15,746 nt of DNA from Deltaproteobacteria bacterium (lineage in GTDB: Bacteria; Desulfobacterota; GWC2-55-46; S146-70). The position numbers and the translations under genes are program-made. This document shows positions 7,234 through 15,355 of the stretch, one piece after another. The stretch covers positions 1 through 15,746 of the forward strand of contig WGFD01000329.1 of assembly GCA_015492395.1 (NCBI GenBank), read 5' to 3'. Position 1 is the first letter of the stretch. Each line of letters opens with the position of its first letter. The notes under the pieces are model-generated. The model did not search any database. It was given only the letters and a program-made list of their open reading frames with translations, and was not told the origin of the DNA.

Positions 7234-9918
7234 ATGAGTAACGATAAGAGACTTATAGAAGACTACCTTCCCATCAAGGCCATAAGTGCGGAGACCTCGA
7301 GGGAGAAGTCTGTAAGGAAGGGGCATATCTCCACGCTTCACCTCTGGTGGGCGAGGAGGCCGCTTGTGGCCTGCCGGGCTGCGGTCTATGGCGCGCTTGT
7401 GCCTGCCTCCAAGTTTGTCCCGGAGAACGGCCCGGATAACAAGAAGCAGAGCCTTGGCAGGGCCAACGCAGCCAAGTTCGTGGAGCGGCTCTGCAAATAT
7501 CCCGGCAATCCTTCAGTCATCATGGATGCGCAGAAGCACATCCTCGAGGCACATGCCGAGCGGCTGACCAGGGAGACGGGGAAGAAAGTTACGGTTGAGG
7601 ATATCGAGGAAGGCCGTGCGCCGAGGCCAAAGGTGCTGGATATGTTTGCAGGGGGTGGGGCTATTCCTTTGGAGGCCTTACGCCTTGGCTGTGAGGCGTA
7701 TGCGCTCGACCTTAATCCGGTAGCTCACATCATCGAGCTCTGCACACTTGTTTATCCACAGAAGTACGGTAAGCCAGACCCGAATGCCCGTGGGATGACC
7801 GGCCCGCCTGATAAAGACGGAAATTCAACTTGGGGCGGGCTTGCAGAGGAGGTCAAATATTGGGGCAACTGGGTGCTGGAGAAGGTCAAGGCCGAAATAG
7901 GCGACCTCTACCCTCTGATTCCTGACCCGGATGCTAAACCGGAGGAGATAGGTGGAGAGAAGCAATCTACGATGGACTTCGCCAAGGGGCCGCAGGGAAA
8001 GCTTACGGTGCCTGCCGGATACTTGACACCCGTGGCCTATCTCTGGACAAGGACAGTTCGGTGCAAGAACCCCTCATGCGGGGCCACCGTGCCGCTTGTG
8101 CGGCAGACATGGCTGTGCAAAAAGAAAAACCGTTATGTAGCCCTCAAGATGATCGCTCCCGAAGGCGAGAAGAAAGTGCGGTTTGAGGTTGTGGAGTCGG
8201 ATAATGAGTCCGGCCTTGACTTCGACCCTGCCGGGTTTTCCAAAGGCGGCAACGCCACCTGCCCCTTCTGCTGGACCGTAGCCGACACCGGCTATGTGAA
8301 GGCTGAGGGACAGGCCAAACGCATGGGCCAACAGATGATGGCGATTGCTTGTATAAGGCCAGGCACGAGAGGAAAGGTTTACATCTCGGCAAATGATTTG
8401 TCAGAGTTTATTCCGAATGAAGAGGATTTAAAAGAGCGTATTGAAAGCCTGTGCAAAGAAACGGGGCTCACAGTACCTGCCGAACCTATGCCTCTGCAAG
8501 GCACCCTCGGCTTTCGGGTTCAACCCTATGGCATACAAACTTGGGGTGATCTTTTCACCTCACGCCAGATTATTTGTCTTCTTACCCTTGTTGCTGCAGT
8601 GTTAGAAGCAGAGAAAGAAATGAAAAGCTATTCACTTGATGCAGACATTACTAAAGCAATAATGACATACATGGCTGCTCTCATTGATCGACTTGCAGAC
8701 TTCAATTCTTCTTTGTGTGTTTTTAACTATACAGGCGGTAGGGGCGTAGTTCATACCTTTGGGCGGCATGCAATACCGATGGTTTGGGATTTTGCCGAAA
8801 CAAATCTATTCAATCCTGAGGGAGCAAGCTGGATTTCAGGTGTTGATGCTGTTCCCGCTGGTCTCCGTGATGCTGACATGTCGCTGATAAGTACTGTCCA
8901 GCGTGGTTCTGCCACTTCCCTACCATGGCCGAATGAATCCGTAGATGCTGTGATTACCGACCCTCCGTACTATGATAATGTGCCTTATGCGGATATCTCA
9001 GACTTCTTTTACGTCTGGCTCAAGCGAAGCATTGGGCACCTTTATCCAGAGCATTTTTCCACGGAAGGAACACCCAAGAAAGCCGAAGCAGTGGCTGAAG
9101 CAGTTCGCTACGGCAGGGATAAAAAGAAGGCTGAGAAGGCTTACGAGCAAATGATGGCCGACTCTTTTGCCGAGGCAAACCGTGTTCTCAAGCCGGGCGG
9201 ACAGATGACCATAGTCTATGCGCATAAGACAACGCTTGGCTGGTCAACCCTTATAGATGCGCTGCGGCAGGCGGGCTTCATTGTTTCAGAGGCTTGGCCT
9301 CTCGATACGGAAAAGCCGGGACGGTTAAGGTCACAGGAATCCGCCGCCCTTGCTTCAAGCATCTTCCTCATTGCCAGAAAGCGTGAGAGCGCCGAGACCG
9401 GCTCTTACGAAGAGGACGTCCGGCCAGAGCTTGAGCGGATTATCCGTGAGCGTATTGAGACCCTGTGGGCTATGGGTATCTCAGGCGCAGACCTGAAAAT
9501 CGCTGCTGTGGGTGCGGGCATGCGGGCTTACACCCGCTTTGCAAAGGTCGAGTACGCAAACGGCGAGGAAGTGCCTGCCGAGAAGTTTCTGGCTGAAGTC
9601 GAAGGCGTTGTCCAGGACATCCTCATGGAGAAGATTATCCGGGCAAGCCGTCCACATGTACCTTATGGCAAGATTGCGGCGGCAGGGGAAGAAGCCGGGC
9701 CTGAAAGCAAGATAGGCACGGCCGTGATTATGCCGAGCGTAAGCTCCATAGACCCGATAAGCCGATTCTACGTCCTCTGGAGGTATACATATAAGGCTGC
9801 GGAAATGGATGCAGGGGAAGCAATCGTATTCACCTACGGACAGCATGTGGAGCTTGATGGCCAGAACGGCCTTTCCAGCGGTAGCAGGGCCTTAGTGGAG
9901 AAAAAAAAGAGCAAGTAG
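7234..9918 (+). CDS. DUF1156 (COG1743) adenine-specific DNA methyltransferase, cut by an in-frame TAG
   Basis: This part has 894 codons. The N-terminal DUF1156 region holds RLIEDYLPIKAIS and STLHLWWARRPL. The SAM-binding motif LDMFAGGGAIPLEALRLG begins near D136. A zinc-ribbon insertion has C277, C282, C343 and C346. The catalytic motif TDPPYYDNV (D576-Y579) fits an N6-adenine or N4-cytosine amino-methylase. It would modify host DNA so that the partner helicase and ATPase spare it, by analogy to other defence methylases. The frame ends at TAG 9916-9918, but the same frame continues with a clear family C-terminus to 10308, so this copy lacks about 130 residues unless the amber codon is read through. 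The core catalytic motifs are all upstream of the stop. GC content drops in the middle (8581-8760). The ribosome site is weak (GAAAG). Confidence 0.88.
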   Translation: MSNDKRLIEDYLPIKAISAETSREKSVRKGHISTLHLWWARRPLVACRAAVYGALVPASKFVPENGPDNKKQSLGRANAAKFVERLCKYPGNPSVIMDAQKHILEAHAERLTRETGKKVTVEDIEEGRAPRPKVLDMFAGGGAIPLEALRLGCEAYALDLNPVAHIIELCTLVYPQKYGKPDPNARGMTGPPDKDGNSTWGGLAEEVKYWGNWVLEKVKAEIGDLYPLIPDPDAKPEEIGGEKQSTMDFAKGPQGKLTVPAGYLTPVAYLWTRTVRCKNPSCGATVPLVRQTWLCKKKNRYVALKMIAPEGEKKVRFEVVESDNESGLDFDPAGFSKGGNATCPFCWTVADTGYVKAEGQAKRMGQQMMAIACIRPGTRGKVYISANDLSEFIPNEEDLKERIESLCKETGLTVPAEPMPLQGTLGFRVQPYGIQTWGDLFTSRQIICLLTLVAAVLEAEKEMKSYSLDADITKAIMTYMAALIDRLADFNSSLCVFNYTGGRGVVHTFGRHAIPMVWDFAETNLFNPEGASWISGVDAVPAGLRDADMSLISTVQRGSATSLPWPNESVDAVITDPPYYDNVPYADISDFFYVWLKRSIGHLYPEHFSTEGTPKKAEAVAEAVRYGRDKKKAEKAYEQMMADSFAEANRVLKPGGQMTIVYAHKTTLGWSTLIDALRQAGFIVSEAWPLDTEKPGRLRSQESAALASSIFLIARKRESAETGSYEEDVRPELERIIRERIETLWAMGISGADLKIAAVGAGMRAYTRFAKVEYANGEEVPAEKFLAEVEGVVQDILMEKIIRASRPHVPYGKIAAAGEEAGPESKIGTAVIMPSVSSIDPISRFYVLWRYTYKAAEMDAGEAIVFTYGQHVELDGQNGLSSGSRALVEKKKSK
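7243..7288 (+). repeat. Direct repeat copy 2: 5' end of the intact methylase
   Basis: This is the partner of 5257-5302. Bases 7261-7288 are identical to 5275-5302. Recombination between the two would remove HD and YwgA-like and join the possible nuclease gene directly to the methylase. Confidence 0.9.
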
Positions 9919-10308
9919 TACCGTCTGCGTGACTATACCGAGCGTGGCCACGACGAAAAACTTGGTATGCCCGCATCTGCCAGAACGGACGGCACATACA
10001 GAGCCGATGGAACTCTCCGGGCAGATGGAACAGCTCAGCCGTCACTCATAGATGTTCTTCACCGAATATTATGGCTTATGGAGAACGAACCCCGCAACCT
10101 GAACGCCTTTCTCGATGAGGCCCGGCCTGACCACGAGCGTTTACGCCTTATTGCCGAGGCACTGGCAGGGCCCGGTCTTTCGGGAAAGAGCGCTGAAGAG
10201 TCGGGACAGCTGATAGCCACAACGGCCTCGGAGCAGGCGGCGCTGGGTAAGCTCCTTGCAAACTGGCGGGCGCTTATAGAATCGCGCCTTGCTGGCAGGT
10301 TGATTTGA
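9919..10308 (+). pseudogene. C-terminal part of the DUF1156 methyltransferase beyond the amber codon
   Basis: The codon after TAG 9916-9918 continues the methylase frame with YRLRDYTERGHDEKLGM, then three hexapeptide repeats, then LIDVLHRILWLMENEPR and a helical end containing LGKLLANWRALIESR. I recognise this as the usual end of DUF1156 methylases. ATG 9967 could start a separate 113-residue product, but it has no clear ribosome site and would lose the YRLRDYTERG segment. Read through, the full protein would be 1023 sense codons plus the amber position. Options are a true nonsense mutation, a sequence error, or a split gene whose pieces still work together. TAG ends several intact genes here, so systematic recoding is unlikely. 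Confidence 0.85.
9982..10035 (+). repeat. Three degenerate 18-base repeats encoding R-x-D-G-T-x
   Basis: Codons for RTDGTY, RADGTL and RADGTA follow each other without spacing. The DNA differs more than the protein at silent positions (GGC/GGA, ACA/ACT, AGA/CGG). They form a short linker between the YRLRDYTERG segment and the C-terminal helical domain of the methylase. Confidence 0.7.
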
Positions 10309-10347
10309 TAAATAAGAATCCAAGCAAATAAAAGAATGGAGGCATAA

Positions 10348-13236
10348 ATGAGCACCAAGACCCTTCGCCCGTGGACAGATTTGGTAAAGCTACACCCCGA
10401 CGTGGAAGGGGGAGTTCTTACGGAAGCGGTCTTTGCCATAGACCTCGGGGCCATTGCCGCTGGTGACCCGAACGTGCCGGTCGTGAACAGAGACCCTGAG
10501 GCATTCTTCCGTGCCACCTACCTGACGGCAGACCTGCAGAAGATGCTTGAAGAGGTGCTGGCCTCCCTGGCCGGAAAGGCGGGATATAACCGGGTACTGA
10601 AACTCCGCACACCTTTTGGCGGAGGCAAATCACATACCCTGGCTTCGCTTCTCCATGCGGCAAGGCACAGAGATGCCCTCGATGCGATTCCCGAGGGAAA
10701 GGGCTTTGCACGTCCGGGGGATGTGGCCGTAGCTGTGTTTGACGGTGAAAAGTTCGACGCCAGAAATGGCAAGACACTCGAGGATGGCCGGACGATCGGG
10801 ACCATGTGGGGCTGGATTGCATGGCAGATAGACCCGGATAAGGCATATCCCCTCGTTGCCGAGCATGACAAAGACCGTGTAGCCCCTGGCGGCGACGTTA
10901 TAAAGGAGATTCTTACAAAGGGGGCTGGAGGGCGTCCTGTTCTTCTCCTCCTCGACGAGGTGCTTAAATACATGGAGCGTGCGGCCGCGGTAAGCGTGCT
11001 CGATTCTACGCTTCAGCGTCAGGCCAAGGATTTCTTCCAGAACCTTACCGTCGAGGTTGCCGGAAGTGCAAATGCGGCCCTTGTGTATTCCCTTACATGG
11101 AGCGCCAGGGAGGCCCTCGGCAATGTAGGACTGCTTGCCGAGATAGACAAGCTTGCGGCCAGGGTGGATCAGCTAAGGGAACCTGTGACCGGAGACGAAA
11201 TCCTCCCTGTCCTGCAAAGGCGACTTCTTGGGAGTGCACCTGAGGCAAGCTCCGCTACCGAAGTGGCTACCGCATACCAGGAAGTGGTAACCGGCATGCG
11301 AAGGGCCTATGCCGAAACCCCTTTCGAGCGTCAGCAGGCCGAAGAAGAGGGGCAGTTGCTGAGAGACCGTATGCGAACGGCCTATCCGTTCCACCCAGCC
11401 CTCATAGATGTAATGCGGGAGAGGTGGACTTCCATCGATGCCTTCCAGCGCACCAGGGGGGCGCTGCGTTTCCTGGCCTCCTGCATGCATTCCCTTAAGA
11501 AAAACGGAGGCGCTCAGTCTCTGTTGGGCCCGGGCGACGTCCCGTTGAAGGATGTGGATGTCCGGGTCAAGATGCTCAAGGAGCTGGGTGTCCAGAACGA
11601 CTACGACCCTGTTATTACGGCGGACATCGATGGCCCTAATGCCAGGGCGAAACGCATTGACGAAAGATTGGCGCGTGAGACACCTGCCCTGGCAAGCGTA
11701 AAGCCTGCCACGCGCATAGCAACGGCAATATTGCTATATTCTTTCGGAGGGTTGCGTCGTGAAGGAGGCGGAGAAAACGAAACGCTTCCTCCTGGGGTTA
11801 ATGAAAGCGAGCTCCTTGCCTCATGCGTCGGACCAGACCTCGACAATATCACTGCCACTGCGGTGTTGTCCGAGCTTCGGAACTCATGCCTTTATCTGCA
11901 CTATGACGGCGTTCGGTACTGCTTCAAGAAGGACCCCAACGTTACAAAGCTGATAGAAGATGCAGAGCAGGGGGTTTCGCGGGAAGACGCTCAGACCAAA
12001 GGACATGGCCCGGTTCGGGATAAGATAAAAGAGATGCTCGATGCCCGGCTGGCGGGTCATCATACGGCGATTGTGTGGCCTTCGAGAAGCCCGGATATAC
12101 CGGATGAAGACCCTCGATTCCTTGTAGGCTATCTTCCTTTGGAGTTTTCAGGCGAGAGCAAGGCCGAACAAGAGCGCGTGGCAAAGGACATGCTTTCAAA
12201 ATACGGTGACCGGCCGAGGCGTTATCGTAACGGCATAGGGCTGGCCATTCCAGATAAGAAACAAATTGAAGCCTTGCGACGTGCCGTCCGCTATCTGCTT
12301 GCCATAGAACGGGTGGAAGCAAAGAAACAACAGCTTCGCCTTACCAAGGATCAACTCGATCAACTCAAGGAGCGGAAGCGGACAGAGCAGGCGGCTGCGG
12401 AATCGGCCTTCCGTGAATTATATACAGCCGTCTGGCTGCCGCGTGTAGAAGGCGGTACATTGGATATCGAAAAGGTTGAAAGAGGCGGACGGCCCCTCCA
12501 GGCTACCGGCATCCATGAGCGAATCATGGAGCTTCTGACAAGCGTTGGAACCCCGAAAATACACGGAACTGTAACGCCGCGCAAGGTGGCCGAAAGGGTG
12601 AAGCTTGGAGAGCCTTCTTCCGAGGGAGAGCCTGTATGCGCAGGCGTCAAGTCGTCAGATGTCTTGGAAGCGTTTTTTAGAGACATCACTCCTCCTCGTT
12701 TGATATCTTCAAATGTGCTTCGGAAAGCAATTGCTCGTGGTGTTGAAAATGCAGAGTTTGCCTACTATAGCGGTGTTTCGCCTACCCTTGGCTCGGATGG
12801 AAAATACCAGGTAAACAGGGACAAGGTTGTAATTGGCCGCCTGCTTGCGGAAGATGAGGTGGATTTCGATTCCGGGTTCCTTATGATTACATCTGCCGTG
12901 CCGGAAGCCCCCGAGGTTGTTCCACCAGAAACTCAGGTTGGCCCTGAAGGGCCGGGCCCGGAAACTACTACGCCTCCAACCGGGCCTGGCGAAGGTCCGC
13001 CAACAGAAGAAGCGGGGGAACTTAGACGGAGCGTCTCTTTAACGTTCAAGGCAACGAGAGACCAGGTCTTCAAGGCGTTCCCGGCAATAGCCAACCTTGC
13101 CGATAAATCGGATGATGGGAAGGTGAAGATACGCATTGAGGGAACGGCTGCAGACGGCTATGACCCCTCATGGTTCCGCAATGCCGTAGAAGAACCGCTT
13201 GACGAGGCGGATATTGAAAAAACAGATGAAGAGTGA
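10348..13236 (+). CDS. DUF499 (COG1483) AAA-type ATPase, defence-associated
   Basis: This 962-residue protein is a predicted P-loop ATPase. Walker A is TPFGGGKSHT at residues 88-97 and Walker B is VLLLLDEVLKYM, with D203 and E204. The N-terminus has the family's LHPDVEGGVLTEAVFAIDLG segment. A long middle region carries the helical DUF499 body. A Pro/Gly-rich linker (about residues 850-890) leads to a small C-terminal domain. DUF499 ATPases recur next to DUF1156 methylases and large helicases in defence islands; they probably use ATP to switch or drive the complex, but the mechanism is not known to me. GGAGG at 10338-10342 fits the ATG at 10348. It follows the methylase frame by 39 bases. A short stretch at 12661-12780 has lower GC (about 40-47% by hand count), but the frame is intact. 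Confidence 0.9.
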   Translation: MSTKTLRPWTDLVKLHPDVEGGVLTEAVFAIDLGAIAAGDPNVPVVNRDPEAFFRATYLTADLQKMLEEVLASLAGKAGYNRVLKLRTPFGGGKSHTLASLLHAARHRDALDAIPEGKGFARPGDVAVAVFDGEKFDARNGKTLEDGRTIGTMWGWIAWQIDPDKAYPLVAEHDKDRVAPGGDVIKEILTKGAGGRPVLLLLDEVLKYMERAAAVSVLDSTLQRQAKDFFQNLTVEVAGSANAALVYSLTWSAREALGNVGLLAEIDKLAARVDQLREPVTGDEILPVLQRRLLGSAPEASSATEVATAYQEVVTGMRRAYAETPFERQQAEEEGQLLRDRMRTAYPFHPALIDVMRERWTSIDAFQRTRGALRFLASCMHSLKKNGGAQSLLGPGDVPLKDVDVRVKMLKELGVQNDYDPVITADIDGPNARAKRIDERLARETPALASVKPATRIATAILLYSFGGLRREGGGENETLPPGVNESELLASCVGPDLDNITATAVLSELRNSCLYLHYDGVRYCFKKDPNVTKLIEDAEQGVSREDAQTKGHGPVRDKIKEMLDARLAGHHTAIVWPSRSPDIPDEDPRFLVGYLPLEFSGESKAEQERVAKDMLSKYGDRPRRYRNGIGLAIPDKKQIEALRRAVRYLLAIERVEAKKQQLRLTKDQLDQLKERKRTEQAAAESAFRELYTAVWLPRVEGGTLDIEKVERGGRPLQATGIHERIMELLTSVGTPKIHGTVTPRKVAERVKLGEPSSEGEPVCAGVKSSDVLEAFFRDITPPRLISSNVLRKAIARGVENAEFAYYSGVSPTLGSDGKYQVNRDKVVIGRLLAEDEVDFDSGFLMITSAVPEAPEVVPPETQVGPEGPGPETTTPPTGPGEGPPTEEAGELRRSVSLTFKATRDQVFKAFPAIANLADKSDDGKVKIRIEGTAADGYDPSWFRNAVEEPLDEADIEKTDEE

Positions 13237-13248
13237 AAGGAGGAGCTT

Positions 13249-13515
13249 ATGCCACGCAAAGAGAAGGTGACCAAGGTTATCGATGGCGATACTTTTGAGA
13301 CGGCAAGCCGGAAGCATCCGGTCAGATTGGCCGGTGTGGATACACCCGAGAAGGGACAGCCGGGCAGGCATGCAGGGAGCTTCAACTTCCTTTACTGCCT
13401 TGCTGCCATTACCTACAATAGCATCCGTCAGGCGGCTCAAATAGATACTAAAGAATTGACTTTATGGCGAAGGTGGATTAATCTAGTCTGCCGTGAAGAG
13501 GGGACTGACATATAA
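13249..13515 (+). pseudogene. Truncated staphylococcal-nuclease-like (SNase) gene at the island edge
   Basis: The strong site AAGGAGG at 13237-13243 precedes ATG 13249. The first 38 codons read as an SNase/thermonuclease domain: VTKVIDGDTFET and PVRLAGVDTPEKGQPG, which contain the counterparts of the early metal-site Asp, the catalytic Arg, the second Asp and the Glu. After about 13363 the homology stops and the remaining 50 codons are unrelated, so the second half of the OB-fold and the second catalytic Arg are missing. The product should be inactive. The frame then runs 23 bases into purM, in another frame. SNase genes at the end of DUF499 operons fit a defence role. The break most likely marks where the island meets the purine locus. 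Confidence 0.8.
13456..13484 (+). promoter_or_regulatory. Candidate sigma-70 type promoter for purMN
   Basis: TTGACT at 13456-13461 and TAATCT at 13479-13484 are separated by 17 bases. The -35 matches 5 of 6 consensus bases; the -10 is weak. Expected initiation is close to 13491, only a few bases before the GTG at 13493. It lies in the unrelated stretch between the broken SNase gene and purM. Confidence 0.4.
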
Positions 13516-14536
13516 GGAGGCTGGTGTAGACATCTCCGAGGGGGAGAGGCTCGTGCGGTCCATAAAGGGCTATGCGAGGGATACCCATAGAGAGGGGGTT
13601 ATTACAGGCGTAGGCGGCTTCGGAGCGTTGTTCGATGCAAGCTTCAAGAGGTGCAGCCATCCTGTACTAGTCTCCGCCACCGATGGAGTAGGGACTAAAC
13701 TCAAGGTGGCCTTCATGGCGGACAGGCACGATACCATAGGCATAGACCTGGTGGCCATGAGCGTGAACGATATAGTAACCAGCGGCGCGGAGCCCCTCTT
13801 CTTCCTGGACTACTTTGCCACGGGGAAGCTGGATAAGAGGAAGGCCGGCCGGGTCATAAGGGGCGTGGCGAAGGGGTGTAAAGAGGCGGGGTGTTCCCTG
13901 ATCGGCGGCGAGACTGCCGAGATGCCGGGTATATACAGGTCCGGTGAGTATGATCTCGCTGGGTTTGCGGTTGGTGTGGTTGATAAGGCCCGTATCATAG
14001 ACGGTTCTTCCATAAAGGCCGGAGATATTCTTGTCGGTATTGCGTCGAACGGCCTCCATAGTAATGGATACTCGCTGGCGAGGAGGGTGTTCTTCGAAAG
14101 GATGGGTTTGAATATCGATAGTCCGGTCAAGGGTCTGAGAGGCAGGATAGGCAACGAGCTCCTAAAGCCCACCAGGATATACGTAAGACCCGTACTCTCT
14201 TTGTTGAACGACTACGAGATAAAGGGGATAGTCCATGTCACGGGTGGAGGGTTTGCGGAGAACATACCGCGTGTCATTCCAGGGCGATGCAAGGCGGTCA
14301 TTCAAAGCGGCGCATGGCCGGTGCTTCCGGTATTCAAGATTATCCGCGATGAAGGACCCATCACAGACGATGAGATGTTCAGGACGTTCAATTGCGGTAT
14401 AGGTATGATATTGATAGTCTCCCGCGCCGATTCTGCCCCGATTATCAAGAGGCTCGTGGAGTTAAATGAAAAGCCGTATCTTATTGGCGAGGTCGCCGTG
14501 AGGGGTAAGGGGGAAAGGGCTGTCGAGATATTATGA
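13493..14536 (+). CDS. purM: Phosphoribosylformylglycinamidine cyclo-ligase (AIR synthetase)
   Basis: This is the cytoplasmic enzyme of de novo purine synthesis that closes FGAM to AIR with ATP. The 347 residues are the usual length. Signature segments in order are TYKEAGVDI, GGFGALFDA, SATDGVGTKLK, IGIDLVAMSVND, GAEPLFFLDYFATGKLD, IGGETAEMPG, GIASNGLHSNGYS, HVTGGGFAENIPR and MFRTFNCGIGM. GTG 13493 is the only upstream start: a TAG lies three codons before it, and TYKEAGVDI follows at the family's usual distance. No ribosome site is visible, which together with the nearby promoter-like sequence suggests a very short leader. It overlaps purN by ATGA. The gene is housekeeping and marks normal chromosome beside the defence island. 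Confidence 0.96.
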   Translation: MKRGLTYKEAGVDISEGERLVRSIKGYARDTHREGVITGVGGFGALFDASFKRCSHPVLVSATDGVGTKLKVAFMADRHDTIGIDLVAMSVNDIVTSGAEPLFFLDYFATGKLDKRKAGRVIRGVAKGCKEAGCSLIGGETAEMPGIYRSGEYDLAGFAVGVVDKARIIDGSSIKAGDILVGIASNGLHSNGYSLARRVFFERMGLNIDSPVKGLRGRIGNELLKPTRIYVRPVLSLLNDYEIKGIVHVTGGGFAENIPRVIPGRCKAVIQSGAWPVLPVFKIIRDEGPITDDEMFRTFNCGIGMILIVSRADSAPIIKRLVELNEKPYLIGEVAVRGKGERAVEIL

Positions 14537-15189
14537 TCGGTCTTGGAGTGCTTGTATCCGGAAATGGCACCAACCTGCAGGCTGTGATTGATGCCGTAGA
14601 GGCAGGTGTGCTGGATGCGGAGATCCGGGTTGTAGTGAGCAATAACCGTGGCGCCTTCGCGCTTGAACGGGCCAGGCGACATAAGATCCGGGTGGAGGTG
14701 CTTCCGAACGGCGCTCTGCCTTCAAGGGAGGATTACGACAACAGGTTGGTTGATGTGCTGATGGGTTATGGCGTGGACTTGGTTGTCCTTGCGGGCTTTA
14801 TGCGTGTTGTGACCCCCGTTCTGTTGAACGCCTTCCATATGAGGATTCTAAACATCCACCCTTCACTTCTTCCCGCCTTTCCCGGACTAAATGTTCAAAG
14901 GAAGGCCCTTGACCACGGTGTGCGTTTCAGCGGGGCTACCGTGCACTTCGTGGACGAGGGGGTGGATACCGGACCTATTATAATCCAGGCGGTGGTCCCT
15001 GTCTTCGATGACGATACGGAGGAGACGCTTTCGGAGAGGATACTGAAGGAAGAGCACCGTATATACCCTCAGGCCATTCAGCTCTTTGCGGAGGGACGAC
15101 TCGAAGTGCGGGGCAGAAGGGTATTTATAGGGGATGCCCCCAAAGTGGAGGGGGCGATGGAGAACCCGGAAGTGACTATCCTGAAGTGA
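14533..15189 (+). CDS. purN: Phosphoribosylglycinamide formyltransferase (GAR transformylase)
   Basis: This enzyme transfers the formyl group of 10-formyl-tetrahydrofolate to GAR in purine synthesis. The 218 residues include VLVSGNGTNLQAVID as the phosphate-binding start, then VVLAGFMRVVTPVLL, the catalytic NIHPSLLPAFPG (N107, H109), and VHFVDEGVDTGPIIIQ with D145. These correspond to the Asn-His-Asp triad of E. coli PurN with an offset of one. The C-terminus is about 10 residues longer than usual. ATG 14533 overlaps the purM stop, so the two genes are translationally coupled. Confidence 0.96.
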   Translation: MIGLGVLVSGNGTNLQAVIDAVEAGVLDAEIRVVVSNNRGAFALERARRHKIRVEVLPNGALPSREDYDNRLVDVLMGYGVDLVVLAGFMRVVTPVLLNAFHMRILNIHPSLLPAFPGLNVQRKALDHGVRFSGATVHFVDEGVDTGPIIIQAVVPVFDDDTEETLSERILKEEHRIYPQAIQLFAEGRLEVRGRRVFIGDAPKVEGAMENPEVTILK

Positions 15190-15355
15190 CGCCGATAGGC
15201 TCGCCGTAAGGAGCTCCCGTGACAGTCCTGGCAGAGACACCTCCCTGACACATTATATGCAGAGCATCGTACTCCTCCCGTGTGCGTCCGCAACTCTCCG
15301 CGTTTTGCCTGCTTTGCTCTGACGCCCTGTACAGATCTATACTACGGCTTGGCGG
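15190..15355. other. Convergent intergenic region
   Basis: These 166 bases lie between purN on the + strand and the minus-strand gene. I see no convincing hairpin with a T-run for either direction and no RNA gene. A minus-strand open frame continues past the TGA of the right-edge gene, but I found nothing recognisable in it. Confidence 0.5.

Noticed and set aside
9916..9918. Pyrrolysine or other genome-wide recoding of TAG
   Set aside because: TAG is the natural end of the helicase, ORF6N and HD genes here, so general recoding is unlikely; a rare suppressor is not excluded.
9967..10308. Independent small gene of 113 codons
   Set aside because: It is in the same frame as the methylase, its sequence is the family's C-terminus, and no ribosome site precedes its ATG.
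15078..15293. Minus-strand frame with a CQDCH heme-type motif
   Set aside because: It overlaps the 3' end of purN, has a single CxxCH by chance, and shows nothing else like a cytochrome.
15190..15355. Read-through extension of the right-edge minus-strand gene past its TGA
   Set aside because: The same frame is open for about 55 more codons, but the domain ends normally at VTVTP before the stop and the extension is not recognisable.
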